Origin: Hyalella azteca
Lineage: Eukaryota > Arthropoda > Malacostraca > Amphipoda > Hyalellidae
DNA length: 64,000 nucleotides
Direction: 5' to 3'
Assembly: GCF_000764305.2 (NCBI RefSeq)
Contig: NW_025944227.1
Coordinates: forward strand, 1 to 64,000
Shown in pieces: positions 1 to 10,788 of the stretch (positions within the stretch are counted from its first letter, which is position 1; every line of letters begins with the position of its first letter). Under the pieces are notes generated by a model that saw only the letters and a program-made list of their open reading frames with translations, was not told the DNA's origin and searched no databases. A program made the translations under genes and the position numbers.

Positions 1-65
1 CACGCGGTGGCAAGTTAACAGATTATAGTGATAAGTTTTTCACCATCATTTAACGTGGTCTGCAG

Positions 66-188
66 GTACGGCGAGTATGCAGACCTGTGTGGTCTGTTGC
101 ACACATTCATCAGACCCGCAGACCGTCTGCTTGTTGCTGGCTGTGGTAACTCCACTCTCAGCGCAGACCTTTACTCCCTGGGCTACAA
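66..188 (+). pseudogene. Isolated duplicate of METTL13 exon 2
   Basis: Bases 1-258 are nearly identical to 11262-11519, which hold METTL13 exon 2 and its flanking introns. The copy keeps the acceptor (ctgcag), the coding stretch from YGEYADLCGLL to the SAM motif I residues VAGCGNS, and the donor gttagt. No exon 1 or exon 3 accompanies it inside the window; FCF1 follows on the same strand. It is either the remnant of a local partial duplication of METTL13 or an alternative haplotype placed on the wrong side of FCF1. Identity stops abruptly after tactatta (258 versus 11519), as expected for a breakpoint. Confidence 0.8.
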
Positions 189-391
189 GTTAGTGCTGGT
201 CTATTTACTATAATTTACTACTATACTATACGTCACTACCATACACTACTTACTATTACCTCCTCGTGTTGACTTTTTACGATTCAGTTGAAGTATTGGT
301 GTCTGTAGGATTAGTTGTTGTCAAGAGCATCTACACGTTTGAAAAGTCAGGGTGCACGTCATCTCAGAAAATGGTGAGACTTGGTTAATAC

Positions 392-480
392 TTTGTAATT
401 AGTATAGGTTGGCAGGATTTGTTCCGTTAATACTTTGTAATTAGTATAGGCTGGCAGCCTGGCAGGATTTGTTCCTTTAG
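392..480 (+). repeat. Two-unit tandem repeat in FCF1 upstream region
   Basis: The phrase gttaatactttgtaattag occurs twice, followed each time by tataggytggcag and ggatttgttcc. The second unit has an extra inserted cctggcag. It lies in the presumed first intron of FCF1. No coding sense was seen here. Confidence 0.6.
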
Positions 481-1689
481 ACAGGTTTCATTAAAGAATA
501 AAGACCAGAGAATTTGTTTTATTGACGATTTTCTTATTAGTTTTTTCAACATATCGAGCATTTTTTGTTTGCTCAGGTAAATCGAAAATCAGGGTACTGA
601 TGGACATTTTTATTTTGTTAATGACGTTTCAATCATTCATTATCAAGAATCAAGTTAAAAGGCGCATTGAGTGACAAAATTTGGGTCGACCGTCAACATA
701 ACACATAAGTACAATAGCTATCATGTTGAAATGTTCATGTAAATAGGAATTAGGATTTAGGATACTAGTCAAAAACAGAATTGGTTGGAAATAATGCCTA
801 GTCACAAAAATATTAAGATGAACAAAGATCAAAACACCAAAAATTACTCCAAAAACAGTCTCAACTCTCAAGGTTCTGACAAATCCAGTAGCTTGGAGCC
901 TTGGAGGTTTATGGCTGGCCCAGGCTGGTGTCCTACCCAGGGCCCAGGCTTACTACCCTTAATGATGAGATGAGGGCCTCAGCTATCGCAAGTCAGTTGG
1001 CGTAATAATATGTTGTAATTTAATATAGTCCTAGTCTAGCAAGTAGTAGCTGCAGCGTTGAAATTTATTGTAGAAATATGTAATTTAGTATCTGCAATAA
1101 TTTTCAATATGCAAGATTAATATTAAAATTCATAGTTCATACTATGAGAAAAATAATTATATATTCAAATGATATTGCAATGCCAATGGAGAGTTGAAAA
1201 ACTTTCTATCTCTGCCAAAGCCTAATCCAGAAATTAGGCTAAGTAGAAATTTAATTACTATATATATTACTACAAGCATGTAATAAAACTTTAGGTATTT
1301 GTCATCAACTACGTGTGGAATAAATTTACTTTATGAGCCCTGACTATAGCTTTTATGCACTTTTTGGAGCTGCAAGATATCTGCTAGATATACCTAGTAC
1401 ATTCTCTAATATAATTGAATAAAGTTTAATATTAGTCCAGCATATTCCAAAGTTATCAGAAATATTTTGATTTCAGTAATAACTAGGAATTTTCCAATCC
1501 TTGGGACAAATTCACAGATAGCTAATCTTAAATATCAGGCAGAATTTTCCTAATATCATTAGTAAAACTATCAGTTTGCAAGCACTGGCTCAAATGTGAT
1601 GCGCCCTCTTATTTTTCACAAAGTTAATTTGGCAAGTGATAAAAATGGGTGAAGTTGACATCAAGAATGGGGAATTTTATCTCATTCCC

Positions 1690-1835
1690 AGGCATAGTAG
1701 CAAACTAGAGATTTTTTAGAATCGGTTAATTTTTAATTTCCTTATCTACTCAAGATTTATATCTATATCTTGTGTAATGACTATATCTGTATGACAATGC
1801 TAGTATCCATGATACTCTAAAGGCTGGTCTACTTA
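1690..1835 (-). repeat. Dispersed repeat family, minus-oriented copy
   Basis: About 140 bases resemble, on the opposite strand, stretches at 24290-24420, 39840-39990 and 41725-41850. Shared phrases on the other strand are tatcttggataccagcatt and ctctggtttgccacta. It may be an old interspersed element; no terminal repeats or coding sequence were recognised. Confidence 0.5.
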
Positions 1836-2144
1836 TAGGCCTTAAAATTGTATTGGAGGAAGAGTCTAAAAACTCTCTGCTTTGCCAATATGTTCCCAGG
1901 CTGTAAAGTACAGCCCTAGATGGAGAAAGTCCTATTTTTTAAAGATTTTGCAGCGATATTTTCATATGTATTGAATTATTAGGGCTTTGCTATATTTTCA
2001 TACATATGGCGGCAGTGGGTATGAAATCATGCAGCTCTAATGTATATATTTTTGTTTAATTGAAAAAATTGTGATTCAAAAACAGGCCATTTTGCAAAAT
2101 GTTTAATTATCTTTAACTGATCAATGTGTATATTTATTTTCCAG

Positions 2145-5100
2145 CCACGTTTCAAAAAGACTCGGAAGTTTGCAGTTCAAAGGAAAATCCTCAAAATGAC
2201 TGATGCCAGATTGTAAGTAAATTAGCATTATTGTTGTTAATTTTCTGACCATTAAAATAGAAACCAGCTTGTTAGTGTGATTAATCCTCCTGTTGTCTTC
2301 CTTTGCAGTGTACACCATATGTCCTTGGGGTATAGGGTTGAAAATACACATCATTTTGACCTGAAGACTACAGGAGAGTTGAGAGGAATAGCTAAATCAT
2401 GGCATTTATGAAATGCTAGTGAGACCAACCAATGTCTATCTTGTGTTTAACCTCTGTATAAAATTATATTATATTTTTTTCAATTATAAGAAAAGCTAGA
2501 CCAGGCTTACAGTTCACTAGAATGTACCCTTTCTGTTTTTTATTTGTAGGTTATTGTTCTTGAAGTAATTTTTCTTAATTAAGTCATAGCTTCTAACATT
2601 TTAAAAATATTTTATAATAATATTGTTTCAGTAATAATCCTTACTTTATTGCAGAAAACCTGAAGACAGAGTCATCAGAAAGAAGAAGAAGGATGAAAAT
2701 GATATACCAAAATATGAAGCGTGAGTCCATCCAGTATTTGATTTTTATTTCTGAATGTTATTGCATTGTAACATACAAGTATTAAAAGTGCCATGTATGA
2801 CACAAGAAATTCCTTGCTTGTGTAAACCATTTGCTTGGTGGTATACCGTAAATTAGTTGATAAAACTTCATCATAATTATTTAATTACAAAAAAGGATTT
2901 ATATATATATTTACATCATTGAACTGCTCTATCTTATTTTTTTCAGATGCCTATAAGCTGTACTCATAATCTTACGTCCATTTGGAAAAAGGTCAAATTA
3001 TTATTTGTATGTACTACACTAGATTTCACAATGAAAATAGAATAACAACTAACAATTTCTCTTTACAGACCACAGACAACTTCTGCCCTCTTCTTCAATT
3101 ACAACACCCAGCTTGGACCACCCTTCTTAATATTACTGGACACAAATTTCATAAATTTTGCAATAAAAGGCAAAGTGGATCTTATTGATGTGAGTTTTAT
3201 TATTAAGCCACCTGGGCCTATACCTTCAAAAGTAGCTAAGTGAACGTAAGTACTTACGCTCTATTTTCTTGTCTATGATTGGTGGATTTTGCTGAAAGGC
3301 CGTCAATGATTGGCTGATAAACTTACAATGTCTTAACTTTTTTTTTAAAGTATAGGCCCTGTTCCCCTTCAGAATTAATTTTAGACGATTATTTCAGAAT
3401 GAGATTGCTTGCCCTCAATTTAGATTTCGCATTTAATTATTAATTTTTTTATTTATGCCAATGGGGCTCCAGAATTTAATTGTAATAACAATTTAATGAT
3501 TTTTAAGCTGTAAGATCTTGATGAACCTTGCTGTTTCTGTTCTTTTGATAATTGCATCTTATTGCATTTGAAAATGCAAAGAACACTTGGTTATAATTTT
3601 TCACAGTTTTGTTACTATGGTACCTGAAACATAAGTTTGAGCAGAATAGTTCAGTACTTTAAAAGCCTTTTGAATATTTTATTCCTGAAGTTGTTATTAA
3701 TTGCAGGGTATGACAGACTGCATGTATGCCAAATGTATACCTTACCTCACTGAGTGCGTGAGAGGAGAAATGGAGCGGCTTGGTGAGCGCTACAGACTGG
3801 CTCTCAAAATACTCAAAGATCCTCGCATCAAAACTCTAACTTGTTCTCATAAAGGAATATATGCAGATGACTGCATTGTGGAGAGGGTCAGAGAGGTAGG
3901 TGCTTACTAGCTCTTATGATGATCCTTTGCAAGGTGAGTTATTGCAGCTTATGGCTTATGAGGCACGTAGTTGTGTTTGGTGCACATTTTGTGAGGTCCA
4001 AGCACAATTGTGCTTGAAGTTAGTGCAGCTATACTCGTATACTTTTTCTTTGTTTCTAATTGCCATTGACCTAACATAATAAGAACACGAACATTAAAAA
4101 TAAGTGAAATAATATTGAATCATAAATTAGACATAGATCTTACTCTGTAACAGGGCTTTAAAAAATAAAATTTAATGCTTTCTTGTGTTTTTAGACCAAA
4201 TTGACTAAAAATAGTATGTGTGTGAAGATAATTTTTTTGTTACTATACCGAGAATTGTTTGGTAACATGTATTGTTAATGATATATTGCGGGTTGTTTCC
4301 TTACTGCCCCAGTAATGATGTAATCATGATTGTACTTTATTATTGTGTTGTGCAGCACAAGTGCTACATCGTGGCCACGTGCGACAAGCTCCTAAAGCGA
4401 TTCTACATTAATATGATGATTCTACATCAATAATTATTATTGTATGGTTATTCTTCATTGATTTTTGTTCTTATTGATAATCTCGCCCACTACTCACAAT
4501 GTTATTGTGTTGTGCAGCACAAGTGCTACATCGTGGCCACGTGCGACAAGCTCCTAAAGCGATTCTACATTAATATGATGATTCTACATTAATAATTCTT
4601 ATTATATGGTTATTTATCATTGATTTTTGTTCTCCGTGATAATCTTGCCCACGACTCACAATGTTTGTGTTGTGCAGCACAAGTGCTACATCGTGGCCAC
4701 ATGCGACAAGCTCCTAAAGCGATTCTACATTAATATGATGATTCTACATTAATAATTATTATTGTATGGTTATTCTTCATTGATGTTCGTTCTTCGTGAT
4801 AATCTCGCCCACGACTCACAATGTTTGTGTTGTGCAGCACAAGTGCTACATCGTGGCCACATACGACAAGCTCCTCAAGCGATTCTACATTAATATGATG
4901 ATTCTACATTAATAATTATTATTGTATGGTTATTCATCGTTGATGTTTGTTCTTATTGATAATCTCGACTACTACTCACAATGTTACTGTGTTGTGCAGC
5001 ACAAGTGCTACATCGTGGCCACGTGCGACAAGCTTCTCAAGCGCCGCATCAGGAAAATTGTTGGAGTCCCCATCATGAGCGTCGGCCAGCGCAAGTGCGT

Positions 5101-6259
5101 GATATCTTCTTGTCATTGCTCTTTATTTTCTTGTCATTTTTCTTCCTGTTCTTGTCATTATCTTCCTGTTCTTGTCATTTCTTTTTTTTTGTAATTTATT
5201 TTCCTTTTTTTGTTATTTCTCTTCCTATTCTTGTAATTTCTCTTTCTGTTCATGTCATTTTTACAAAACTTCTCTTTCACTTCACTTCTTGTTGTTTGTT
5301 TGTTTGTTTTTCTGCTACAAATCTTATACTCGATATTCAACACAATTCTACCAGTCCAATCAATCAAAAATTTTGCACACTTAAAGTTGGAGACAATGCT
5401 TGAATCAATTGACACAATAAATAATTTTGAAAAATTGAATTTTTTGATATATGATGATAAAATTATTAATTTATTGTACGTGTGTAACATCGGAGACACT
5501 GGCTTCTTTAGAAGTGTTGTCTTTAAAAATTAATTTTAAAATGCATATTATTATTCTCTTTTCTCTGTTCTTGTCATTTCTCTTCCTGTTCTTGTCATTA
5601 TCTTCCTGTTCTTGTCATTATCTTCCTCTATTCCGATGAATGACACCTTTTTTGACTTATAGCTATGGACGGCTTTTTTGGATTATTAATTAATTAATAT
5701 CAATTATTTATTTATTGATTGAAGCTTTCTGTCTTCATGAACATATTTTTATTATATTTGCGAATGATTATATGAGATTTAGTAAAGTATCTGATGGCTA
5801 TACCCCACCATGACTCACTTATGGTTTGTCATTCGCTACAAATTTGTCAGTGCCTGCGATGTGAGAAATGAATATTTTAATTAAATTCTCAATAGCATTA
5901 TGATGTTCCTATGCATGCTTTTTAATTATCTTAAATGAATTTATTGGTGTGAGTTTATTTTTATTTTTTATTTTGGGTAGCCCAAAAATGAATTATTCTC
6001 TATGAAACTTCTATTTAAATGTAAATTTTCAAAGACAGTTGATGGCAAGGAGTGTCAGATTTATGTTTTATTATTAAATGAAGCCACGGAATAACCTTTC
6101 TTCTCCTTTAGGCGGTGAGAGAAAAAGAAGTTATAGCCTCACATATAATGATTGTCCAATACTTATTCTCATCATTCATTCACTGATTACTGATTCTTAT
6201 TCATTTCATCATTATTTTCCTACAGGTTCGTCATCGAGAGGATGGGAATGGGAGTTTAG
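2145..6259 (+). CDS. FCF1: rRNA-processing endonuclease FCF1 (Utp24), PIN domain
   Basis: FCF1/Utp24 is the PIN-domain endonuclease of the small-subunit processome that acts in 18S rRNA maturation in the nucleolus. Exons that join in phase are 2145-2212, 2655-2720, 3069-3189, 3707-3895, 5000-5094 and 6226-6259. They encode the basic N-terminus [13 protein letters not shown], the PIN core [14 protein letters not shown] with the catalytic Asp, [19 protein letters not shown]-like [10 protein letters not shown] with acidic metal ligands, and [19 protein letters not shown]. The start codon lies in an upstream exon; ATG at 371-373 directly followed by gtgaga is a candidate giving MPRFKKTRK, but it is unproven. 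The C-terminus is VIERMGMGV, shorter than the usual IERMPDDYGAPR ending. A poly(A) signal AATAAA lies at 6266-6271. Intron 5 carries four truncated copies of exon 6. Confidence 0.9.
3215..3358. mobile_element. GGCC-ended miniature inverted-repeat element, copy 1
   Basis: The element runs from GGCCTATACCTTCAAAAG to the inverted TTTAAAGTATAGGCC and is flanked on both sides by CTG, a 3-base target duplication. It lies 26 bases downstream of the FCF1 exon 4 donor. The same family occurs at 54175, 58716 and 59300 (internal phrases on catcagccaatcattgacgg). It is non-autonomous with no coding capacity. Confidence 0.75.
4320..4999 (+). repeat. Tandem array of FCF1 exon 6 acceptor plus partial exon
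   Basis: Four units of 160-162 bases precede the true exon 6. Each has the acceptor tgttgtgcag followed by the first 44 coding bases of exon 6 ([15 protein letters not shown]), then diverges into attctacattaatatgatg. Partial exons start at 4356, 4518, 4678 and 4838; the complete exon starts at 5000. Reading in phase from any decoy acceptor gives FYINMMILH and a stop. The units differ at a few bases, so they are not a simple assembly stutter. Confidence 0.9.
5100..5640 (+). repeat. Pyrimidine-rich minisatellite in FCF1 intron 6
   Basis: Short units around ttcctgttcttgtcatt start immediately after the FCF1 exon 6 donor (5095) and run to about 5250, then recur at 5555-5635. The open frames read through them on both strands are low-complexity and not genes. 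Confidence 0.8.
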
Positions 6260-6651
6260 TTAAGCAATAAATAATATAATTTCTTGTGTTTTCTTTAATG
6301 CCATGTAAATAATATTTCAAAATTCATAAATACAGAGAGGTAGTCAAGTGTATAATACTTGTCTTGTATAGCGCAACTTTTGCGGTAGAAGAACGACTAA
6401 AAGCAATGCGTGTTTTTTCTGTTCTTTTATCAATGAAGAGACATTTTTCTGCTACTCAATAACCCATGTGTTATCAAGGTTGTCAGATCTCAGCATCTGT
6501 GATTTTGTACCTGAGCGTAATAATGGTTAGTTGTGGTTTGAGTTGGTATGTGTAGGCAGGTTATTTGTTACACGCTTGTTATACCCTTTACACTTGCAGT
6601 TGAAAGGTTAAGTTCTGTGTAAACTGGATTCCTTCCATCACCCTCCTTTTT

Positions 6652-6823
6652 AGCGCATTTTCTCATTCATGAAAAAATGCACTATTTTGCTCGCCATGTC
6701 CGTCTGTCTGTCCGTCCGTCCATCTGTTTGTCCGTCCGTCTGTCCGTCCGTCCGTGACTTCAAGTTTTCTCCGACGAAAAAATGCGCTCTCTGTCACTCA
6801 CTGCAGTGAGTACTGAGTTATAT
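6652..6823 (-). mobile_element. GCGCATTTTCTC inverted-repeat element with (GTCC)n core, copy 1
   Basis: The ends gcgcattttctc and gagaaaatgcgc (with one mismatch here) enclose a tccgtccgtctgtccgtcc microsatellite, followed by a conserved tail ctgtcactcactgcagtgag. Further copies are at 8142, 9725, 55721 and 58947. It has no coding capacity. Confidence 0.7.
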
Positions 6824-7066
6824 TTTTTTCTAGTGTCTTCGTTTTTGTTGCGGTTCATATGTCTCGACAATTCGTCTGATATTTTCACGTTGGTTCCAGC
6901 TTCATGATGATTTTGACTTCACAATCACTTCCCTTGTTATCAATAGTCATTCACTTTATTTCATTTAGTCAGAATTCGCGTCGCAATCGCATACTATAAT
7001 CGTCCTGTAAGACGGTCATGTTGTTACGCTGTCTCCAAGAATTGTTATCGCTGATTTAAAACTGGA

Positions 7067-7320
7067 TATGGCTCATGAATGGCCCAGTGGTTAAAGTTCA
7101 GAGTACCATGACTGGCGCAGGGAGGCGCGGGTTCGATCCCAGCTCTGTGCGTCAGTTTCTGGTCAGAACCGGCAAGGAGGCCAGGCGGTTAAGCACAGCA
7201 GAATTGTAGCAGTGAGTTGCGAGTTTGAGACAACAACAAGCTGTGAATGTTCTGCGATGTAAAGAATTGGCGACGACAAACCTACGGCCTACTAATCGCT
7301 GAAACCGCTATTATTATTAT
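7067..7320 (+). mobile_element. tRNA-derived SINE
   Basis: A tRNA-like head carries an A-box-like tggcccagtggttaa and a consensus B box gggttcgatccc about 40 bases downstream. An unrelated body and a (TTA)n tail at 7308-7322 follow. The head does not fold into a full acceptor stem that I can see, so it is a SINE and not a functional tRNA gene. It separates the two halves of a local duplication. Confidence 0.75.
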
Positions 7321-7765
7321 TATGAGGCACATAGTTGTGTTTGGTGTATATTTTGTGAGTTCCAAGCACAATTTTGCTTGAAGTTAGTGCAGCTATACCT
7401 ACTCGTTAAGGGATTTATTTTTGATTGCTCCGTAGTGGCTCAAATGCCTTAGAATTTAACTTTCAAATATCCAGTGTTTTTCTTAGTTTCTAATTGCCAC
7501 TGACCACACATAATAAGTACGTGAACTTGAAAAATAAGTGAAGCCAAGTTGAAGCATAGATATAGGCATAGATTATATTCAGTAACAGGGCTTTGTGGAA
7601 TAAAATTTAATGCATTCACATGTTTTTAGAACAAATTGACTAAAAATAGGATGTGTTTAGATAATTTTGCTACTAAACCGAGAATTGTATGGTAATATGT
7701 ACTGTTGGAGATATATTGCGGGTTGCCTTACTGCCCCAGTAATGATGTAATCATGATTGTACTTT
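7321..7765 (+). repeat. Copy of FCF1 intron 5 segment
   Basis: Bases 7321-7765 match 3955-4345 inside FCF1 intron 5, from tatgaggcac to taatcatgattgtactt, with scattered substitutions and small gaps. It ends just before the point where the exon 6 array starts in FCF1. This is a diverged segmental duplication downstream of the gene. Confidence 0.75.
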
Positions 7766-7913
7766 CATGGTGATCATGTAATATAAAATTAGGGTTCTCA
7801 TATATTATTATCCAATAGTCTTCAATCTCAATTAAATAGGTTTTCTCCATTATTTTTCCTTCATTCTTGAGGATTTTCCATTATTAATGGTTCCCATATG
7901 GTTATACAGTTAT

Positions 7914-7914
7914 N
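7914..7914. other. Single-N contig join
   Basis: The base to the right begins a second copy of 6424 onward. Other single Ns are at 12749, 17230, 40777, 43425, 57616 and 58945. Confidence 0.9.
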
Positions 7915-8141
7915 CTTTTATCAATGAAGAGGCATTTTCCTGCTGCACAATAACTGAGGCGTTATCAAGGTTGTCAGATCTCAGCATCTATGATTTTGTA
8001 CCTGAGTGTAATATTGGTTAGTTGTGGTTTGAGTTGGTAAGTGTAGGCAGGTTATTTGTTACACGCTTGTTATACCCTTTACACTTGCAGTTGAAAGGTT
8101 AAGTTCTGTGTAAACTGGATTCCTTCCATCACCCTCCTTTT

Positions 8142-8314
8142 TAGCGCATTTTCTCATTCATGAAAAAATGCACTATTTTGCTCGCCATGTCCGTCTGTCT
8201 GTCCGTCCGTCCATCTGTTTGTCCGTCCGTCTGTCCGTCCGTCCGTGACTTCAAGTTTTCTCCGACGAAAAAATGCGCTCTCTGTCACTCACTGCAGTGA
8301 GTACTGAGTTATAT
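8142..8314 (-). mobile_element. GCGCATTTTCTC element, copy 2
   Basis: This is the same element as at 6652, carried inside the duplicated block 7915-8556, so it is not an independent insertion. Confidence 0.7.
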
Positions 8315-8556
8315 TTTTTTCTAGTGTCTTCGTTTTTGTTGCGGTTCATATGTCTCGACAATTCGTCTGATATTTTCACGTTGGTTCCAGCTTCATGATG
8401 ATTTTGACTTCACAATCACTTCCCTTGTTATCAATAGTCATTCACTTTATTTCATTTAGTCAGAATTCGCTCTGCAATCGCATACTATAATCGTCCTGTA
8501 AGACGGTCATGTTGTTACGCTGTCTCCAAGAATTGTTATCGCTGATTTAAAACTGG

Positions 8557-9414
8557 CCTCAACTAATTTTTATATTTAACCACTAAGAATATGTTGATTG
8601 CAATTATACACCCACCATGTCTCACACGTTGAAATACTGTTAAATAAACGTCGTTTCAACGTTATTTGCATTTGACGAGCATTTCAGAGGTACATTTAAC
8701 TTTAACATCGCCTGTGAAGCTTTTTAACTTATATTGGCATTCACATGGAAGTATTTTATATTTTTTCTCCACGTTTTTGCCATTTTCTGGTTATGAATTT
8801 TTTTTATATGCTCCTGCGTGAATAAAGAATAAACTGTGGTGAACGGCCAAGGGTTTTCCATGCAATCCGCAGAGGGGCTGGAGGAGGAGACCTCCTCCCG
8901 CCAGGGGTGGTTGACACGCCCCCGGTCCTCGGTCTCCTTGCAGGACCGTTTTCCACAACCATTGATGCTCTGTCTGAAGTCAACTTGAGACCGGCCTTTA
9001 TCCTTGATGCCTTGATGCTGTCATAAGTCAACTTGAGACCGGCCTTTATCCTTGATGCCTTGATGCTGTCAGAAAAGTAAACTTTTCAACTTGAGGCAGG
9101 CCTTTATGTTATTTCTTATAATGGTGTGTCGTAGAACGTAGTGGTATTTATTTGCAAGCGTTTCTGGGTTATTCATGCATCTAGATCGGCCTCTCCTGGC
9201 CTAAAAGTTCATCAAAATCGCAGTCGCATATGTTTAAAGTAAATGTGTCACATCATTGAAGTGATATCTACAGAAGTTGAACACAACCCCAAGCCGTTCA
9301 GAGAACCAGTTGTGTATCGTCGCCCCTTGTATGCAACTTATCTTTTTGTATACTAAATATTGCTTTTAATCCCCTGGTATGCAACCTATCTTTTGTCTGA
9401 TAAATATTGCATTT
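8557..9414. other. Intergenic, no gene recognised
   Basis: AT-rich except for a GC-rich patch at 8870-8950. A 47-base unit (gtcaacttgagaccggcctt and following) is tandemly repeated at about 8977-9075. No exon-like frame with recognisable similarity was seen on either strand. Confidence 0.5.
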
Positions 9415-10262
9415 CTTTCTTCAATGATCCCCAATTTGAATTTCTCTGCACTTCCAACACTAGAGATGAATATTTGGGAAATCCATGGCCATAGGAAAAC
9501 GCAATGGCCTTGGGGAGACCCATGAGTTATGTCGAGGAATGAGCGAGAGTTTTTGGCTACATGTTTTCTTCGATCTTACGTACCTCCTTGGTGGCAGAGC
9601 AGGAAATTATTGGGGCGAAAGAGAACCTCGAATTTATTAATCGTCGAATATATATTCTTCGTCTGCAAAAATGAGAAGAATTTTTACCAAAATGCGGTGC
9701 TCAAAATAAAAGAAAATATAACTTAGTACTCACTGCAGTGAGTGACAGAGAGCGCATTTCCTCGTCGATGAAAACATGAAGTCACGGACGGACAGACAGA
9801 CATGGCGAGCACAATAGTGCATTTTTTCATAAATGAGAAAATGCGCTAAGAACCGTGAGATATACCTACTATATATGCTAGTTCGATGCGCCAGGCGACC
9901 TTCGCCGCCCCAGTCCGCAGGACCGTCTTAAGCTGTCACTCGCACCTTTTTCCTATTATTTCTTTCTTCAATGATCCCCAATTTGAATTTCTCTGCACTT
10001 CCAACACTAGAGATGAACATTTTGGAAACCCATGGCCATAGGAAAACGTAATGGCCTTGGGGAGACCCATGAGTTATGTCGAGGAATGAGCGAGCGTTTT
10101 TGGCCACACGTTTTCTTCGATCTTACGTCCCTCCTTGATGGCAGAGCAGGAAATTATTAGGGCGAAAGAGAACCTCGAATTTATTCTTCGTCGAATATAT
10201 ATTCTACGTCTGCAAAAATGAGCAAAATTTGTACCAAAATGCGGTGCGCAAAAAAAAAAAAA
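9415..10262 (+). repeat. Direct repeat of about 300 bases
   Basis: The stretch 9415-9722 (tttcttcaatgatccccaat onward) recurs at 9958-10262 with about one difference per 20 bases. The two copies are separated by a GCGCATTTTCTC element and about 100 bases of unrelated sequence. Confidence 0.75.
9725..9849 (+). mobile_element. GCGCATTTTCTC element, copy 3 (opposite orientation)
   Basis: It runs from agtactcactgcagtgagtg through gcgcatttcctc, ggacggacagacagac and gcgagcacaatagtg to gagaaaatgcgc. The orientation is opposite to the copies at 6652 and 8142. Confidence 0.7.
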
Positions 10263-10382
10263 CGTGATAGACTTTCAAGAACCGGCAACAGGCCATGGGC
10301 CCATTTATTCAATGCCGACACTTCTATTCTATTTTATGCTAGTTTAACCTGAATTTGAATATGTTTACGTAAAATGCTCTAC

Positions 10383-10624
10383 CTGGGGCCGTATTATCAG
10401 AAGTTCGTAAGTACCCAAAATTGACTTACGAGTGGCGTTGCTATGAATCCGTAATACTAGCAGTGGTATTATAAAAACATTTACGCGGGAAAAAAATTTA
10501 GGCTTTTAGCTAAGACTTGCGTACGAAAGTTTTGATAAAGCCAAAATTAGGGTGTATTTACGTACCACAGAACTTTTTTGTCGTAAGTACAAAAAGTTAC
10601 GAAGTTTTGATAATCCGGCCCCAG
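10383..10624. mobile_element. CTGGGGCCG-ended miniature inverted-repeat element
   Basis: The left end CTGGGGCCGTATTATCAGAA is matched by an inverted right end, giving terminal inverted repeats of about 28 bases around a 240-base element with no open frame. It lies 165 bases upstream of the METTL13 start codon. Confidence 0.75.
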
Positions 10625-10788
10625 GGGCCACTAATATGTTAACGGTACTTCAATGATTGTATCTATGGTACTAACCTAGTGGATGTCGTTACTACAATGA
10701 TAGTACAAACTTATTTGCTACTTCAACATCTATAGTATGCCAGACACTGCATAAGGCGGGACGAACTGAATATTAAGTGAACAGAAAA

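Larger units (their letters stand above)
6424..8556 (+). repeat. Near-identical duplication flanking an N join
   Basis: Bases 6424-7066 and 7915-8556 are almost identical; the second copy starts right after the N at 7914. The first copy is followed by a SINE and the second by unrelated sequence (cctcaactaattt). This is the pattern expected when two overlapping or allelic contigs are butted together instead of merged. No gene lies in this stretch. Confidence 0.8.

Noticed and set aside
2982..3188. Independent small gene starting [14 protein letters not shown]
   Set aside because: It is intron sequence read into FCF1 exon 4 in another frame; the FCF1 frame is the one with PIN-domain similarity.
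7075..7150. tRNA gene
   Set aside because: A and B boxes are present, but I see no acceptor stem or complete cloverleaf, and a (TTA)n-tailed body follows. It is a SINE.
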